A stretch of 64,000 bases of DNA from Streptomyces sp. NBC_00271 (GCF_036178845.1 NZ_CP108070.1:7316001-7380000), one strand, 5' to 3'; shown: positions 25,547-34,780, counted from the stretch's first letter. A program made the numbers and translations. Notes: generated from the sequence alone by a model not told the origin.

Positions 25547-26152
25547 GTGCGACCACTGGGAATTGAAGGGGCCTGGGTGGACACACCCACGGTTTTCGCG
25601 GACAGCAGGGGCCGATTTCATGAGTGGTTCAAGGGTGAAAGGTTCCACGATTCTCTCGGCCAGGGGTTCCGCATCGCGCAGGCCAACTGCTCTCGCTCCG
25701 TTCGCGGCACTCTCCGTGGTATCCACTACGCGTCGGTTCCGCCGGGACAGGCCAAGTACGTGATGTGCGTCAGCGGCGCCGTACTCGATGTGGTGGTCGA
25801 CATCCGCACCGGTTCCCCAACTTTCGGGAAATGGGGGGCGGTTCGGTTGGACGACACGACGCACCGCTGCGTCTATCTCTCGGAAGGGCTGGGCCACGCC
25901 TTCATGGCGATGGAGGACAACTCCACGGTCGTCTATCTGTGTTCGGAGGGCTACGCGCCGCAGCGGGAGTTCGGGATCAATCCACTCGACCCGTCGCTGG
26001 CCATCGCCTGGCCCGAGGATCTCGTACCGTGCCTTTCCGGCAAGGATGCGGCGGCGCCCACGCTGGAGGAAGCCCGACGGGCGGGCCTGCTGCCTTCCCT
26101 CGATGCCTGCAGTGCGTATCGCAGAAGTCTCGCGGTCGCCGAGTTTCATTGA
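25547..26152 (+). CDS. rmlC: dTDP-4-dehydrorhamnose 3,5-epimerase
   Basis: RmlC epimerises the 4-keto-6-deoxy sugar at C3 and C5, the third step to dTDP-L-rhamnose. It is a cupin protein of 201 residues from the GTG at 25547. The catalytic His lies in LRGIHYA and the substrate region in YLSEGLGHAFMAMEDNS. The start is uncertain: the GTG at 25526 would add seven residues, but the GGAAGGA at 25528-25534 can only serve the later GTG, 12 nt away, which gives the family N-terminus RPLGIEGAW. The 110-bp gap to rmlA holds no hairpin, so read-through is possible. Confidence 0.9.
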   Translation: MRPLGIEGAWVDTPTVFADSRGRFHEWFKGERFHDSLGQGFRIAQANCSRSVRGTLRGIHYASVPPGQAKYVMCVSGAVLDVVVDIRTGSPTFGKWGAVRLDDTTHRCVYLSEGLGHAFMAMEDNSTVVYLCSEGYAPQREFGINPLDPSLAIAWPEDLVPCLSGKDAAAPTLEEARRAGLLPSLDACSAYRRSLAVAEFH

Positions 26153-26355
26153 TCCGGAATTCCTGACGCACGCTGCGCTATTTCGGCTCATTGCAGCCAC
26201 CCGGGTGATTTTGGACTATGCCAGGGGCTGATTCGCAATCATTCCATCGTCGGAAGTGAACAATGTCTCTGTCGGTTGCCACGGTGGGGTGAGCGCATTC
26301 AGTGCGTGTGCTCCTTGTGTGGTCACTTCCCGAAGTTTCGCGAGGAAGGTTCTCA

Positions 26356-28536
26356 GTGAGCCGTAGAACAATGCGAAGTTCACGCGTTTCACGCGTGAAA
26401 TCCGCGACCATGGTTTCGGTGGGCGCGCTTGCCGTCGTGCTCAACATCGCTCCGAGCGCGGTGGCTGTCGCCGACGCGATCCACCGGTCCGGCGCGAACA
26501 GCAGTGTGGCGCTGCCCAGCCCGAACGGCGCCACGAGTGCCGACCGTGGCAAGGGCAAGGACAGCAGCAAGGGTCTGGCGGAGGGGGACAAGGCAGACCG
26601 GCTCGGCGGCGACCATGGACCGCAGGGACCGCGCGGCCACACCGGCCCTCGGGGACCGCAGGGCCACACGGGCGCCCGGGGCCCGCAGGGTGTCCCTGGC
26701 GTTCAGGGGCCGAAGGGCGACAAGGGCGACAGGGGCGACAAGGGCGACAAGGGCGACAAGGGCGACCCCGGTGTGCAGGGTCTGCAGGGTCTGCAGGGTC
26801 TGCAGGGTGTGCAGGGCCCGCAGGGTATTGGTGGCGTGGGCAGCGGTGCACAAGGTGCCCAGGGAGACCCCGGTCCGCAAGGGAACACCGGTCCGCAGGG
26901 TGGCCCGGGATCGCCGGGTGGCCCCGGTCCGCAGGGGCCGCAGGGCTTCCAGGGTTTCCAGGGTGTCCCGGGTGTGCAGGGACTCCAGGGCGTTCCGGGT
27001 GTGCAGGGGTCGCAGGGTGACCCTGGCACCCAGGGTGGCCCGGGTGTGCAGGGGTCGCAGGGCTTCCAGGGTGACCAGGGTGTCCCGGGTGTGCAGGGTG
27101 ACCCCGGCACGCAGGGGTCGCAGGGTGGCCCGGGTGCCACCGGTCCTGTGGGTCCGCAGGGTGCCACGGGTTCGACCGGCCTGACCGGTGCCATGGGTCC
27201 GCAGGGCAACCAGGGTTCCACCGGGACCACCGGTGCCACGGGTCCGCAGGGCAACCAGGGCGACACCGGGGCCACGGGTGCCACGGGTGCCACCGGTCCT
27301 CTGGGTCCGCAGGGTGCCACGGGTTCGACCGGCCTGACCGGTGCCATGGGTCCGCAGGGCAACCAGGGTTCCACCGGTGCCACCGGCCCGCAGGGTACTC
27401 AGGGCGCGATCGGTATCGGTGTGCAGGGTCTGCCGGGTGTCCAGGGTGAAGCTGGTATCCAGGGTCCGCAGGGCTTCCAGGGTGACGCTGGTGTCCAGGG
27501 TCTGCAGGGTGTCCAGGGTGACGTCGGCCTGCAGGGTCCGCAGGGCTTCCAGGGTGACGCTGGTGTGCAGGGTCTGCAGGGTCTGCAGGGTGTCCAGGGT
27601 GACGTCGGCCTGCAGGGTCCGCAGGGCTTCCAGGGTGACGCTGGTGTCCAGGGTCTGCAGGGTGTCCAGGGTGACGTCGGCCTGCAGGGTCCGCAGGGCT
27701 TCCAGGGCACCGCTGGTGTCCAGGGTCTGCAGGGTGTCCAGGGTGACGTCGGCCTGCAGGGTCCGCAGGGCTTCCAAGGTGACGTTGGTGTCCAGGGTGG
27801 CCCGGGTGTGCAGGGTCCGCAGGGCTTCCAGGGCGACGCTGGTGTCCAGGGTCTGCAGGGTGTCCAGGGTGACGTCGGCCTGCAGGGTCCGCAGGGCTTC
27901 CAAGGCACCGCTGGTGTCCAGGGTCTGCAGGGTGTCCAGGGTGACGTCGGTGTCCAGGGTCCGCAGGGCTTCCAGGGCACCGCTGGTGTCCAGGGTCTGC
28001 AGGGTGTCCAGGGTGACGTCGGTGTCCAGGGTCCGCAGGGCTTCCAGGGCACCGCTGGTGTCCAGGGTCTGCAGGGTGTCCAGGGTGACGTCGGTGTCCA
28101 GGGTCCGCAGGGCTTCCAGGGCAACACGGGTGCCACGGGTGCCACGGGTGCCACGGGCCCGACGGGTCCGCAGGGCGCCACGGGTTCGACCGGCCTGACC
28201 GGTGCCACGGGTCCGCAGGGTGACCAGGGTGCCACCGGTACCACGGGTGCCACGGGCCCGGCGGGTGCGCAGGGTGCCACCGGCCCGCAGGGTACTCAGG
28301 GCGTGCAGGGTGCCCAGGGCGACCTGGGTGCCACCACCGTCGTGACCGGGGCCCAGGGTCCGCAGTCGACTGCCCTCTGCACCACGGGCCCGGCCCTCGG
28401 CGGCGGATACTCGACACCTGTCGCCGGCGCCGTCGTGAGCCAGAGTGCGCCGGTCGGCGGCAGCCCTGCCACAGGGTGGCAGGCCACCACCAACGATCCC
28501 GGCGGGGTGACGGCCTTCGTAATCTGCGGCCCGTAG
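26356..28536 (+). CDS. Secreted collagen-like (Gly-X-Y repeat) protein
   Basis: The protein is 726 residues from a GTG with GAGGAAGG upstream. A basic leader and hydrophobic segment (about 15-40, [21 protein letters not shown]) look like a signal peptide. A linker (41-87) is followed by an almost unbroken Gly-X-Y region of about 570 residues, rich in Gln (GPQGFQ, GVQGLQ), with a GDK block near the start and Thr-rich blocks ([18 protein letters not shown]). The last 54 residues (673-726) form a compact domain with two cysteines (675, 724) and GGGYS, fit for trimer formation or disulphide closure. No sortase motif is seen. A triple-helical surface or secreted fibre is inferred. Thr in bacterial collagen repeats can be glycosylated (BclA); the gene sits inside the rhamnose locus. 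Confidence 0.88.
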   Translation: MSRRTMRSSRVSRVKSATMVSVGALAVVLNIAPSAVAVADAIHRSGANSSVALPSPNGATSADRGKGKDSSKGLAEGDKADRLGGDHGPQGPRGHTGPRGPQGHTGARGPQGVPGVQGPKGDKGDRGDKGDKGDKGDPGVQGLQGLQGLQGVQGPQGIGGVGSGAQGAQGDPGPQGNTGPQGGPGSPGGPGPQGPQGFQGFQGVPGVQGLQGVPGVQGSQGDPGTQGGPGVQGSQGFQGDQGVPGVQGDPGTQGSQGGPGATGPVGPQGATGSTGLTGAMGPQGNQGSTGTTGATGPQGNQGDTGATGATGATGPLGPQGATGSTGLTGAMGPQGNQGSTGATGPQGTQGAIGIGVQGLPGVQGEAGIQGPQGFQGDAGVQGLQGVQGDVGLQGPQGFQGDAGVQGLQGLQGVQGDVGLQGPQGFQGDAGVQGLQGVQGDVGLQGPQGFQGTAGVQGLQGVQGDVGLQGPQGFQGDVGVQGGPGVQGPQGFQGDAGVQGLQGVQGDVGLQGPQGFQGTAGVQGLQGVQGDVGVQGPQGFQGTAGVQGLQGVQGDVGVQGPQGFQGTAGVQGLQGVQGDVGVQGPQGFQGNTGATGATGATGPTGPQGATGSTGLTGATGPQGDQGATGTTGATGPAGAQGATGPQGTQGVQGAQGDLGATTVVTGAQGPQSTALCTTGPALGGGYSTPVAGAVVSQSAPVGGSPATGWQATTNDPGGVTAFVICGP
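27463..28101 (+). repeat. 72-bp minisatellite in the collagen-like gene, nine units
   Basis: There are nine head-to-tail units of a 72-bp sequence encoding [20 protein letters not shown] plus VGLQ. Seven are exactly 72 bp, the second has a 9-bp insertion (extra LQG) and the fifth is a 54-bp variant. Differences are confined to a few codons (DA/TA/DV; GLQ/GVQ). All length changes are multiples of nine, which keeps the Gly-X-Y register. Confidence 0.92.
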
Positions 28537-28593
28537 CGTCATCGAACAACGGCGGTGCGGTAGCGACTGCCCGCCTCAGCTCGCAACGAGCGA

Positions 28594-28625
28594 CGGTGCC
28601 CCGAGGCTTCGGCCTCGGGGCGCCG
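28594..28625 (+). terminator. Terminator hairpin after the collagen-like gene
   Basis: A 14-bp stem (core GCCCCGAGGC/GCCTCGGGGC) is closed by a TTCG tetraloop, 57 nt after the stop. It separates the collagen-like gene from rmlB. Confidence 0.75.
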
Positions 28626-28806
28626 CCCGCGTTCCGCCCGCGCTTCCGGCGTGGCAGCGCGCCCGACGTCGAATTCGACGACATCGGCCAGAGCCGGTCC
28701 GGCTTGCCGGGAATGAGCCACGGCCTTGAGTAGCGTGTGGGGCAGGTTCCGGGGACCGGACATGTCCCCGGTCCTGGACGCTGGGCGGCGAGAAAAACGG
28801 AGAGCC

Positions 28807-29781
28807 ATGCGCATCCTTGTGACCGGCGGTGCCGGATTCATCGGTTCGGAATACGTCCGCCGACGGCTGAAGTTCGACCCGACGGCGCGGATCACCGTGC
28901 TCGACAAACTCACGTATTCGGGAGTCGAAGCCAATCTGGCGCCGGTGGCGGAATACCCGGGTTACACCTTCGTCCGGGGCGACATCTGTGACCCGGACGT
29001 GGTCGACGAGGTGATGGCGGGCCAGGACGCGGTGGTCCATTTCGCCGCCGAGTCGCATGTGGACCGGTCGATCGACGGGGCCGGTCCTTTCGTCCGTACG
29101 AATGTGATGGGCACCCAGGTTCTTCTGGACGCGGCCCACCGCCACCGCGTCGGCCGCTTCGTCCACGTGTCCACCGACGAGGTGTACGGCTCGATCGGCG
29201 AAGGCTCGTGGACCGAGGAGTGTTCGCTCGCGCCGAACTCCCCGTACTCCGCCTCGAAGGCCGGCTCCGACCTGCTGGCGCTCGCCTACCACCGCACCCA
29301 CGGCCTGGACGTCGTGGTCACCCGGTGCACGAACAACTACGGGCCGTACCAGTTCCCGGAGAAGGTCATCCCGCTCTTCATCACCAACCTGCTCGACGGG
29401 CGGACGGTCCCCCTGTACGGCGACGGCCGCAACATGCGCGACTGGCTGCACGTCTCCGACCATTGCCAGGGCATCGACCTGGTCCTGCACGCCGGCGGGG
29501 CCGGGGAGGTCTACCACATCGGCGGCGGGACCGAGTTGAGCAACCACAAGCTCACCGGCCTGTTGCTGGACGCGGTCGGCGCGGGCTGGGACCGGGTCGA
29601 GCACGTGGCCGACCGCAAGGGTCACGACCTGCGCTACTCACTCGACGACAGCAAGATCCGCGAACAGCTCGGGTACGCGCCGCAGGTGGACTTCGCCGAG
29701 GGCCTGGCCGCCACGGTCTCCTGGTACGACGCACACCGCTCCTGGTGGTCGCCGCTCAAGGAGAGGGCCGGGTTCCGGTGA
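28807..29781 (+). CDS. rmlB: dTDP-glucose 4,6-dehydratase
   Basis: RmlB converts dTDP-glucose to dTDP-4-keto-6-deoxyglucose using bound NAD. It is an extended SDR of 324 residues: GGAGFIG (7-13) at the Rossmann fold, the dehydratase-specific STDEVYG, and YSASKAGSD with the catalytic Tyr and Lys. The ATG at 28807 preceded by GGAGAG was chosen over an in-frame start 27 codons upstream that would precede the conserved N-terminus. The rmlD start overlaps the stop by GTGA. Confidence 0.95.
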   Translation: MRILVTGGAGFIGSEYVRRRLKFDPTARITVLDKLTYSGVEANLAPVAEYPGYTFVRGDICDPDVVDEVMAGQDAVVHFAAESHVDRSIDGAGPFVRTNVMGTQVLLDAAHRHRVGRFVHVSTDEVYGSIGEGSWTEECSLAPNSPYSASKAGSDLLALAYHRTHGLDVVVTRCTNNYGPYQFPEKVIPLFITNLLDGRTVPLYGDGRNMRDWLHVSDHCQGIDLVLHAGGAGEVYHIGGGTELSNHKLTGLLLDAVGAGWDRVEHVADRKGHDLRYSLDDSKIREQLGYAPQVDFAEGLAATVSWYDAHRSWWSPLKERAGFR

Positions 29782-30695
29782 GCGTCGGCTGGCTGGTGAC
29801 CGGTGCGCGCGGGCTCCTCGGGCAGGACGTGCTGGCCGAACTCGCCACCCATCCGGACACCGTGGTGACGGGACTGGGCCGTGATCAGCTGGACGTCACC
29901 GACCCGGTTGCCGTCCGCGCGGCCGTCACGGGCCACCGTGTGGTCGTCAACTGCGCCGCCTGGACGGACGTCGACGGCGCAGAGCGGTCCGAGGCAGCGG
30001 CCACGGCCGTGAACGGCACGGGCGTGCGCCACCTGGCAGAGGCCTGCGCGGGCAGCGGCGCGCTCCTGCTGCACGTCTCCACCGACTACGTGTTCCCGGG
30101 CGAGAGTCGTCGACCCTACCCCGAGGACGCGCCGACGGGGCCCGTCAACGCGTACGGGCGCAGCAAAGCGGCGGGGGAACGGGCCGTCGCCGAACTGCTG
30201 CCGCACACCGGATACATCGTGCGCACCGCGTGGCTCTACGGCGCGCACGGCCCCAACTTCGTGGCCCGCATGCTCGAACTCGCGGGTCGGCGCGAGACCC
30301 TGGACGTGGTGGCCGACCAGCACGGCCAGCCGACCTGGTCCCGCGCGCTCGCCCGGCAGCTGGCCGCCCTCGGCCGCGCGGCCCTGGCCGGACGGGCACC
30401 CGCAGGCATCTACCACGGCACGGCGGCCGGCCGCACCACATGGTACGGGCTGGCGTCGGAGACCTTCCGCCTCGCCGGCCTCGACCCGGAGCGGATCCGC
30501 CCGGTCGGCTCGGAGAAGTTCCCGCGCCCGGCCGCCCGCCCGGCGTTCGGTGTCCTCGGCCACGGCAACTGGGCCCGATGCGGCCTCGTACCCCTGCCCC
30601 GGTGGGAGGACCAACTGACCGCGGCCCTGGCCGCGCCCTCCTTCGCCGCTCTGGTCGTGGCGGCACGCACGAACAGCGCACACCTGTCGGCCTGA
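29778..30695 (+). CDS. rmlD: dTDP-4-dehydrorhamnose reductase
   Basis: RmlD performs the last NAD(P)H-dependent reduction to dTDP-L-rhamnose. The protein is 305 residues; the Rossmann motif is TGARGLLGQDV, with NCAAWTDVDGAE, STDYVFPG and the SDR catalytic YGRSKAAGE. It is translationally coupled to rmlB by a GTGA overlap. With rmlA, rmlC and rmlB it completes the four-enzyme pathway in this window. Confidence 0.95.
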   Translation: MSVGWLVTGARGLLGQDVLAELATHPDTVVTGLGRDQLDVTDPVAVRAAVTGHRVVVNCAAWTDVDGAERSEAAATAVNGTGVRHLAEACAGSGALLLHVSTDYVFPGESRRPYPEDAPTGPVNAYGRSKAAGERAVAELLPHTGYIVRTAWLYGAHGPNFVARMLELAGRRETLDVVADQHGQPTWSRALARQLAALGRAALAGRAPAGIYHGTAAGRTTWYGLASETFRLAGLDPERIRPVGSEKFPRPAARPAFGVLGHGNWARCGLVPLPRWEDQLTAALAAPSFAALVVAARTNSAHLSA

Positions 30696-30724
30696 CCGGC
30701 GGCAGCACGGCCCCGAACACCGAG

Positions 30725-30757
30725 GCGCCCTGCGGAACCTGGCGTTCCGCAGGGCGC
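30725..30757. terminator. Bidirectional terminator between rmlD and the GT-methyltransferase gene
   Basis: A perfect 14-bp stem GCGCCCTGCGGAAC/GTTCCGCAGGGCGC with a 5-nt loop lies between convergent stops at 30695 and 30776. Confidence 0.85.
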
Positions 30758-30775
30758 TCGTTCCGCGTTCCGGCC

Positions 30776-32050
30776 CTAGACCAGCAGCGGTCCTCCGCAC
30801 CGCTCGGCGCCCTCCTTCATCGCGATGAGGTTGGCGACGACGTAGGAGATGTCGTTCTGGGAGTGCCACTCGGTCGGGAAGTAGGTGACCAGCCGCGACG
30901 ACTGGAACTTGGCCTGGATCTCGGGCACGAAGGCACGGTACTGGTTGTCCGTGTAGTACCAGAACGAGTTCTCGTTGTAGAAGGCGACGTGGGTCGGGTC
31001 CTGGTACGCGCCGCGGCCGTCGGAGCTGGGCGTCATGGTGACGAGCATGCCGCCGGGTGCCAACAGCCGGTACAGCTCGTTGATCAGTGGCACCTTCGCC
31101 GGCACGTGTTCGAGGAAGTCCACCGCCCGCATCAGACCGACCGAGTTGTCGGGCAGGTCGAGCTTTCCGGGCAGCGTCGCGACGATGTCGACGCCCTCAC
31201 CGGGGTACTGGTCCACGCCCAGGTAGCCGGGTGGCTTCCGGTGGGCCGCGCCGAGGTCCAGCGCGAGCAGTTCGCGCCGGTGCGTCCAGGCGAGGGCGTT
31301 GGCCTCGATGTACTTGTCGTACAGGGCGACCGTCTCGCGCTGGATGTGCGCGTTGACCTGCGGATCGCGCTGGGTGTTCGCGGGGTGCATCCGCTGCAGG
31401 TACAGACAGCGGGGGATGTGGTGGAAGTCGCCGATGTGGAACAGACGGCACATCAGGTCCTGGTCGTCGAGCACCGTGCGCGTGGCGTCGTACCCGCCGG
31501 CCTTCTCGTAGCTCTCCTTGCGGAACGCCCGCACGTGGTTCGGCGCGTACCAGATGTAGGAGACGTTGTGCGGCGTCGGTTCCATGGAGACGGCCTGGAG
31601 CAGCTTGCGGCCGTCGACGCGCACGTCCTCGTACTTCCAGCCGTGCGCCTCGTTGAAGCGGGTGTCGTCCCGCTTGCCGTCCTCGGTGATCTGCGCGGTG
31701 TTGCTGTAGACCAGGACGGCCTCGGGATGCGCGTCGAACGCCTTGGCCAGCTCCGTCAGGCATCCCTTCGCCAGGAGGTCGTCGTGGTCGAGTTCGACGA
31801 GGATCTCGCCGCGGGCCAGTTCGCAGGCCCTGCGCTTCGCCGCCCCGACGCCGCGGATGCTGTCCGCGATCTCCACCCGGACCCGTTCGTCCTGTCGCTC
31901 CGGCCGCCACCGGGCGCCGCCGTTGAGCAGGACGATCCACTCCCAGTCCTGACAGGTCTGCGCCTGCAGGGCCTTGAGGCACTCATCGAGGAAGCGGGGC
32001 TGGTGGCTGGGTGTGAAGACGGAGAACCTGGGGGTTGCGGTCGACGTCAT
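30776..32050 (-). CDS. Bifunctional family 2 glycosyltransferase / SAM-dependent methyltransferase
   Basis: The protein is 424 residues with two domains. Residues 8-255 are a GT-A fold: FTPSHQPRFLDECLKAL, the metal-site ELDHDDLL (86-93) and LDDQDLMCRL (194-203). Residues 260-424 are a class I methyltransferase: motif I LDLGAA (264-269), an acidic region LGVDQY, then DFLEHVP (311-317) and LLAPGG (329-334). There is no signal peptide, so it acts in the cytoplasm. It could add a sugar and then O-methylate it. It overlaps the upstream TPR gene by ATGA and converges on rmlD, making rhamnose a plausible substrate, though this is inference only. Confidence 0.88.
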   Translation of the reverse strand: MTSTATPRFSVFTPSHQPRFLDECLKALQAQTCQDWEWIVLLNGGARWRPERQDERVRVEIADSIRGVGAAKRRACELARGEILVELDHDDLLAKGCLTELAKAFDAHPEAVLVYSNTAQITEDGKRDDTRFNEAHGWKYEDVRVDGRKLLQAVSMEPTPHNVSYIWYAPNHVRAFRKESYEKAGGYDATRTVLDDQDLMCRLFHIGDFHHIPRCLYLQRMHPANTQRDPQVNAHIQRETVALYDKYIEANALAWTHRRELLALDLGAAHRKPPGYLGVDQYPGEGVDIVATLPGKLDLPDNSVGLMRAVDFLEHVPAKVPLINELYRLLAPGGMLVTMTPSSDGRGAYQDPTHVAFYNENSFWYYTDNQYRAFVPEIQAKFQSSRLVTYFPTEWHSQNDISYVVANLIAMKEGAERCGGPLLV

Positions 32051-32667
32051 CCGGTGACACCTTCCTGACTCGATGCCGGTGTGGGGGTTACGCCGTCCCG
32101 GAACTGTTCCGGGACCTGGGAGTACAGCGACGGATCGGCCGCGACGGCACGGCGGAACTCCACCTCGGCGTCGTCGTCACGGTGCTTCTTCGCCAGAATC
32201 CAGCCGAGTTGGAGATGAGCCGTGGCGGCCTGGGGTGTGGCGGCGATGGCACGCTTCAGGAGTGTGACGGCCTGGTCGGTGTCGCTCGATTTCAGCAGGA
32301 TCGCCTCGTTGTAGAGGGCCGAGGCGTACTTCGGATCGATCTTCAGCGCCTTTTCGTAGGCCTCGCGGGCTTTGGCTGTTCTGCCGTCCCGTTGCGCGAT
32401 GACGCCCAGGTTGTACCAGGCCAGTTTGTTGCGGGGGTCGAGCCGCAGCACCCGCTGGTAGGTTCTGGCCGCCCCTTCGGAGTCCTGGTACTTCTCCTGC
32501 AGCAGGGCGCTCTGAAAAAGCGCATTGGCCTGCTGGGCCTTCCCGTTCACCGAACTGGCCTCGGATTCCGGGGTTGTTGCCGAGTGGGACTGAATTGCCC
32601 AGGCCGTCACCCCGGTCGCAACCGCGGCCGCACCGGTAAGCCCCGCCCACAATCGCTTACGTCTCAT
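32047..32667 (-). CDS. Membrane-anchored TPR protein
   Basis: The protein is 206 residues. A basic N-terminus (MRRKRLW) and one hydrophobic helix (7-24) anchor the protein, probably uncleaved. After a Ser-rich linker there are about four TPR units (55-190) with the canonical pattern AWYNLGVIAQRDGRTAKAREAYEKAL. The ATG at 32667 was chosen because the positively charged leader begins there. It is the first gene of a two-gene operon with the glycosyltransferase-methyltransferase fusion. An assembly or recruitment role for that enzyme or for exported glycoprotein is inferred. Confidence 0.82.
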   Translation of the reverse strand: MRRKRLWAGLTGAAAVATGVTAWAIQSHSATTPESEASSVNGKAQQANALFQSALLQEKYQDSEGAARTYQRVLRLDPRNKLAWYNLGVIAQRDGRTAKAREAYEKALKIDPKYASALYNEAILLKSSDTDQAVTLLKRAIAATPQAATAHLQLGWILAKKHRDDDAEVEFRRAVAADPSLYSQVPEQFRDGVTPTPASSQEGVTG

Positions 32668-33044
32668 TTTTTCACATCTCGTAGAAATAGTGAGGTACCA
32701 AGGATGTGGCTGACCGCAGGCCGTCGGCATCGAAAAGACCGTGGCGGTGCCGAAAGCGCCGGAGTCCGAACCACCATCATTTCCACCGACGTTACGAGTC
32801 CTACGTGATGGTGCAGCCGTTTGGCAGGCAATTACGGTGCGCAGTCCACCCGAATGCAGGCATCAAAGCCATGGGAGGGAAAAGGGGTGTGCCCGTGGTC
32901 GGGGTGAGGCGTCAACGGCTGCTCGTGCGTGACGAGTTGCCCGGCACGACATGCCAGAGGTCATGGCACCCGGTCCGCACGTCGCTGCGGGTGCGCGCGG
33001 ACCGGGGCCGTACAAGGGGAGCCCGGGGGCTCGGACGCGGGCTC
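32668..33044. other. Intergenic region upstream of the TPR-glycosyltransferase operon
   Basis: This 377-bp region lies between two minus-strand genes and is less G+C-rich in its left half (32668-32880). It must hold the promoter of the operon to its left and the end of the transcript to its right. A short GAGCCC-GG-GGGCTC hairpin lies near 33020. No credible ORF was found. Confidence 0.5.
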
Positions 33045-33464
33045 TCAGCGAGCCGCGAGTTCGCGGGGTTCGGCGGCCGGGGCGTGGGCGTCCATGCGCT
33101 CGGCGGCCAGGATCGCGCCCGCGGTGTCCGCGCGGGACGCGGCGACGACGAGGGCGCGGCCGGCGAGGGCGTGGGCCCGCTGGTGGAGAGCGACGACGTG
33201 CGGCTCGCGCGCGGCGGCAACCGACGACGCGCGGACCGGCGCCACTCCTCCCCGCAGCCGCGCCACCTGCTCGGCGAGCCGCTCGGCCGCCGCGTCCAGG
33301 TCGGCGGACGGCTCGCTCGCGCGGATCTCGTCGGTCACCGCGAGGAGCGCCGCGAGGTGTCCGGCGAGCTGGATGTCCAGCTCCTCCTCGCGCGACCGGT
33401 GGGGAAAGTCGGAGGGGGTGCCGGCCGTCGTGTGGACCGACTTGGTGCGGATCGGTTCGTACAT
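33045..33464 (-). CDS. Conserved helical hypothetical protein
   Basis: The protein is 139 residues. Apart from a short polar N-terminus it is predicted to be all-helical and Ala-rich (DIQLAGHLAALLAVTDEIRA, AAAERLAEQVARL, ALHQRAHALAGRALVVAASRADTAG), with no membrane segment and no motif I recognise. AGGAGG eight nt before the ATG makes the start firm. It is upstream of no obvious partner; the alanine-type aminotransferase follows on the same strand after 104 bp on its 5' side. Confidence 0.75.
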   Translation of the reverse strand: MYEPIRTKSVHTTAGTPSDFPHRSREEELDIQLAGHLAALLAVTDEIRASEPSADLDAAAERLAEQVARLRGGVAPVRASSVAAAREPHVVALHQRAHALAGRALVVAASRADTAGAILAAERMDAHAPAAEPRELAAR

Positions 33465-33568
33465 GGGGACGGCCTCCTGTGCTCTTTCAGGAAGCCATCC
33501 TAGCTTGGATTTCGTCTAAAGTTGAGCCATGTCGCACATCTTGTCGTCCCATGCACGCAGTGTGAGCG

Positions 33569-34780
33569 TCACGGCTGGCTGTAACCGTCCAGGAAGTTCC
33601 CGATCCGGGTCACCGCGTCGGTCAGATCGCCCACGCTCGGCAGGGTGACCACCCGGAAGTGGTCCGACTCGGGCCAGTTGAAGCCGGTCCCCTGGACGAC
33701 CATGATCTTCTCTTGGCGGAGCAGGTCGAGGACCATCCGGCGGTCGTCCTTGATCTTGAAGACCTTCGGGTCGAGCCGCGGGAAGAGGTAGAGCGCGCCC
33801 TTGGGCTTCACGCAGCTCACGCCCGGGATCTGGGTCAGCAGCTCGTAGGCGACGTCCCGCTGTTCCTTCAGTCGGCCGCCGGGCAGCACCAGGTCGTTGA
33901 TCGTCTGCCGTCCGCTGAGCGCCGCGACCACGCCGTGCTGGCCGGGCATGTTCGCGCACAGGCGCATGTTCGCGAGGATCGTCAGGCCCTCGATGTAGGA
34001 GTCGGCGTGCGCGCGGGGGCCGGAGATCGACATCCAGCCGACCCGGTAGCCCGCCACCCGGTACGCCTTCGACATGCCGTTGAAGGTGAGGGTGAGCAGG
34101 TCGGGCGCGACCGAGGCGGTCGGGGTGTGCGTGGCGTCGTCGTAGAGGATCTTGTCGTAGATCTCGTCCGAGCAGACCAGGAGGTTGTGGCGGCGGGCGA
34201 TGTCGGTGAGCCCGCGCAGCATCGCCTCGTCGTACACCGCGCCCGTCGGGTTGTTCGGGTTGATGATGACGATCGCCTTGGTGCGGTCGGTGACCTTGCG
34301 CTCCACGTCCGCGAGGTCGGGCATCCAGTCCGACTGCTCGTCGCAGTGGTAGTGCACGGCGGTGCCGCCGGACAGGGACACGGCGGCGGTCCACAGCGGG
34401 TAGTCCGGCGCCGGGACGAGGACCTCGTCGCCGTCGTCCAGCAGCCCCTGCATCGCCATCACGATCAGCTCGGACACGCCGTTGCCGATGAAGACGTGCT
34501 CGACGTCGGTCTCGATGCCGAGGGTCTGGTTGTGCATCACGACGGCGCGGCGGGCGGCGAGCAGGCCCTTCGCGTCGCCGTAGCCGTGCGCCGTCGACAC
34601 GTTCCGGAGGATGTCCTCCAGGATCTCGGGCGGGCACTCGAACCCGAACGCGGCCGGATTGCCGGTGTTCAGCTTGAGGATCCGATGACCCGCCGCTTCC
34701 AGCCGCATCGCCTCCTCGAGCACCGGGCCCCGGATCTCGTAACAGACGTTGGCGAGCTTGGTCGACTGGATCACCTGCAT
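33569..34780 (-). CDS. Pyridoxal-phosphate aminotransferase, class I/II (AlaA-like)
   Basis: The protein is 403 residues. PLP lysine is K238 in TFNGMSKAYRVAGYR; other landmarks are the N-terminal GNPAAFGF, NPNNPTGAVY (174-183), SDEIYDK and the final Arg-containing SDHFRVV. The full-length pattern is that of AlaA-type glutamate-pyruvate aminotransferases, which make alanine; another substrate is possible. The ATG at 34780 fits the family N-terminus MQVIQSTKLANV, although its ribosome site is weak. It is divergent from the next gene with 127 bp between. Confidence 0.9.
   Translation of the reverse strand: MQVIQSTKLANVCYEIRGPVLEEAMRLEAAGHRILKLNTGNPAAFGFECPPEILEDILRNVSTAHGYGDAKGLLAARRAVVMHNQTLGIETDVEHVFIGNGVSELIVMAMQGLLDDGDEVLVPAPDYPLWTAAVSLSGGTAVHYHCDEQSDWMPDLADVERKVTDRTKAIVIINPNNPTGAVYDEAMLRGLTDIARRHNLLVCSDEIYDKILYDDATHTPTASVAPDLLTLTFNGMSKAYRVAGYRVGWMSISGPRAHADSYIEGLTILANMRLCANMPGQHGVVAALSGRQTINDLVLPGGRLKEQRDVAYELLTQIPGVSCVKPKGALYLFPRLDPKVFKIKDDRRMVLDLLRQEKIMVVQGTGFNWPESDHFRVVTLPSVGDLTDAVTRIGNFLDGYSQP

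Noticed and set aside
27463..28101. Regular 72-bp repeats resembling a CRISPR array
   Set aside because: The units are contiguous with no unique spacers, stay in frame, and encode Gly-X-Y triplets of the collagen-like protein.
26389..28542. Long minus-strand frames with repeats such as [10 protein letters not shown] opposite the collagen-like gene
   Set aside because: They simply mirror the DNA repeat of the collagen gene. The plus strand has a ribosome site, signal peptide and Gly-X-Y register.
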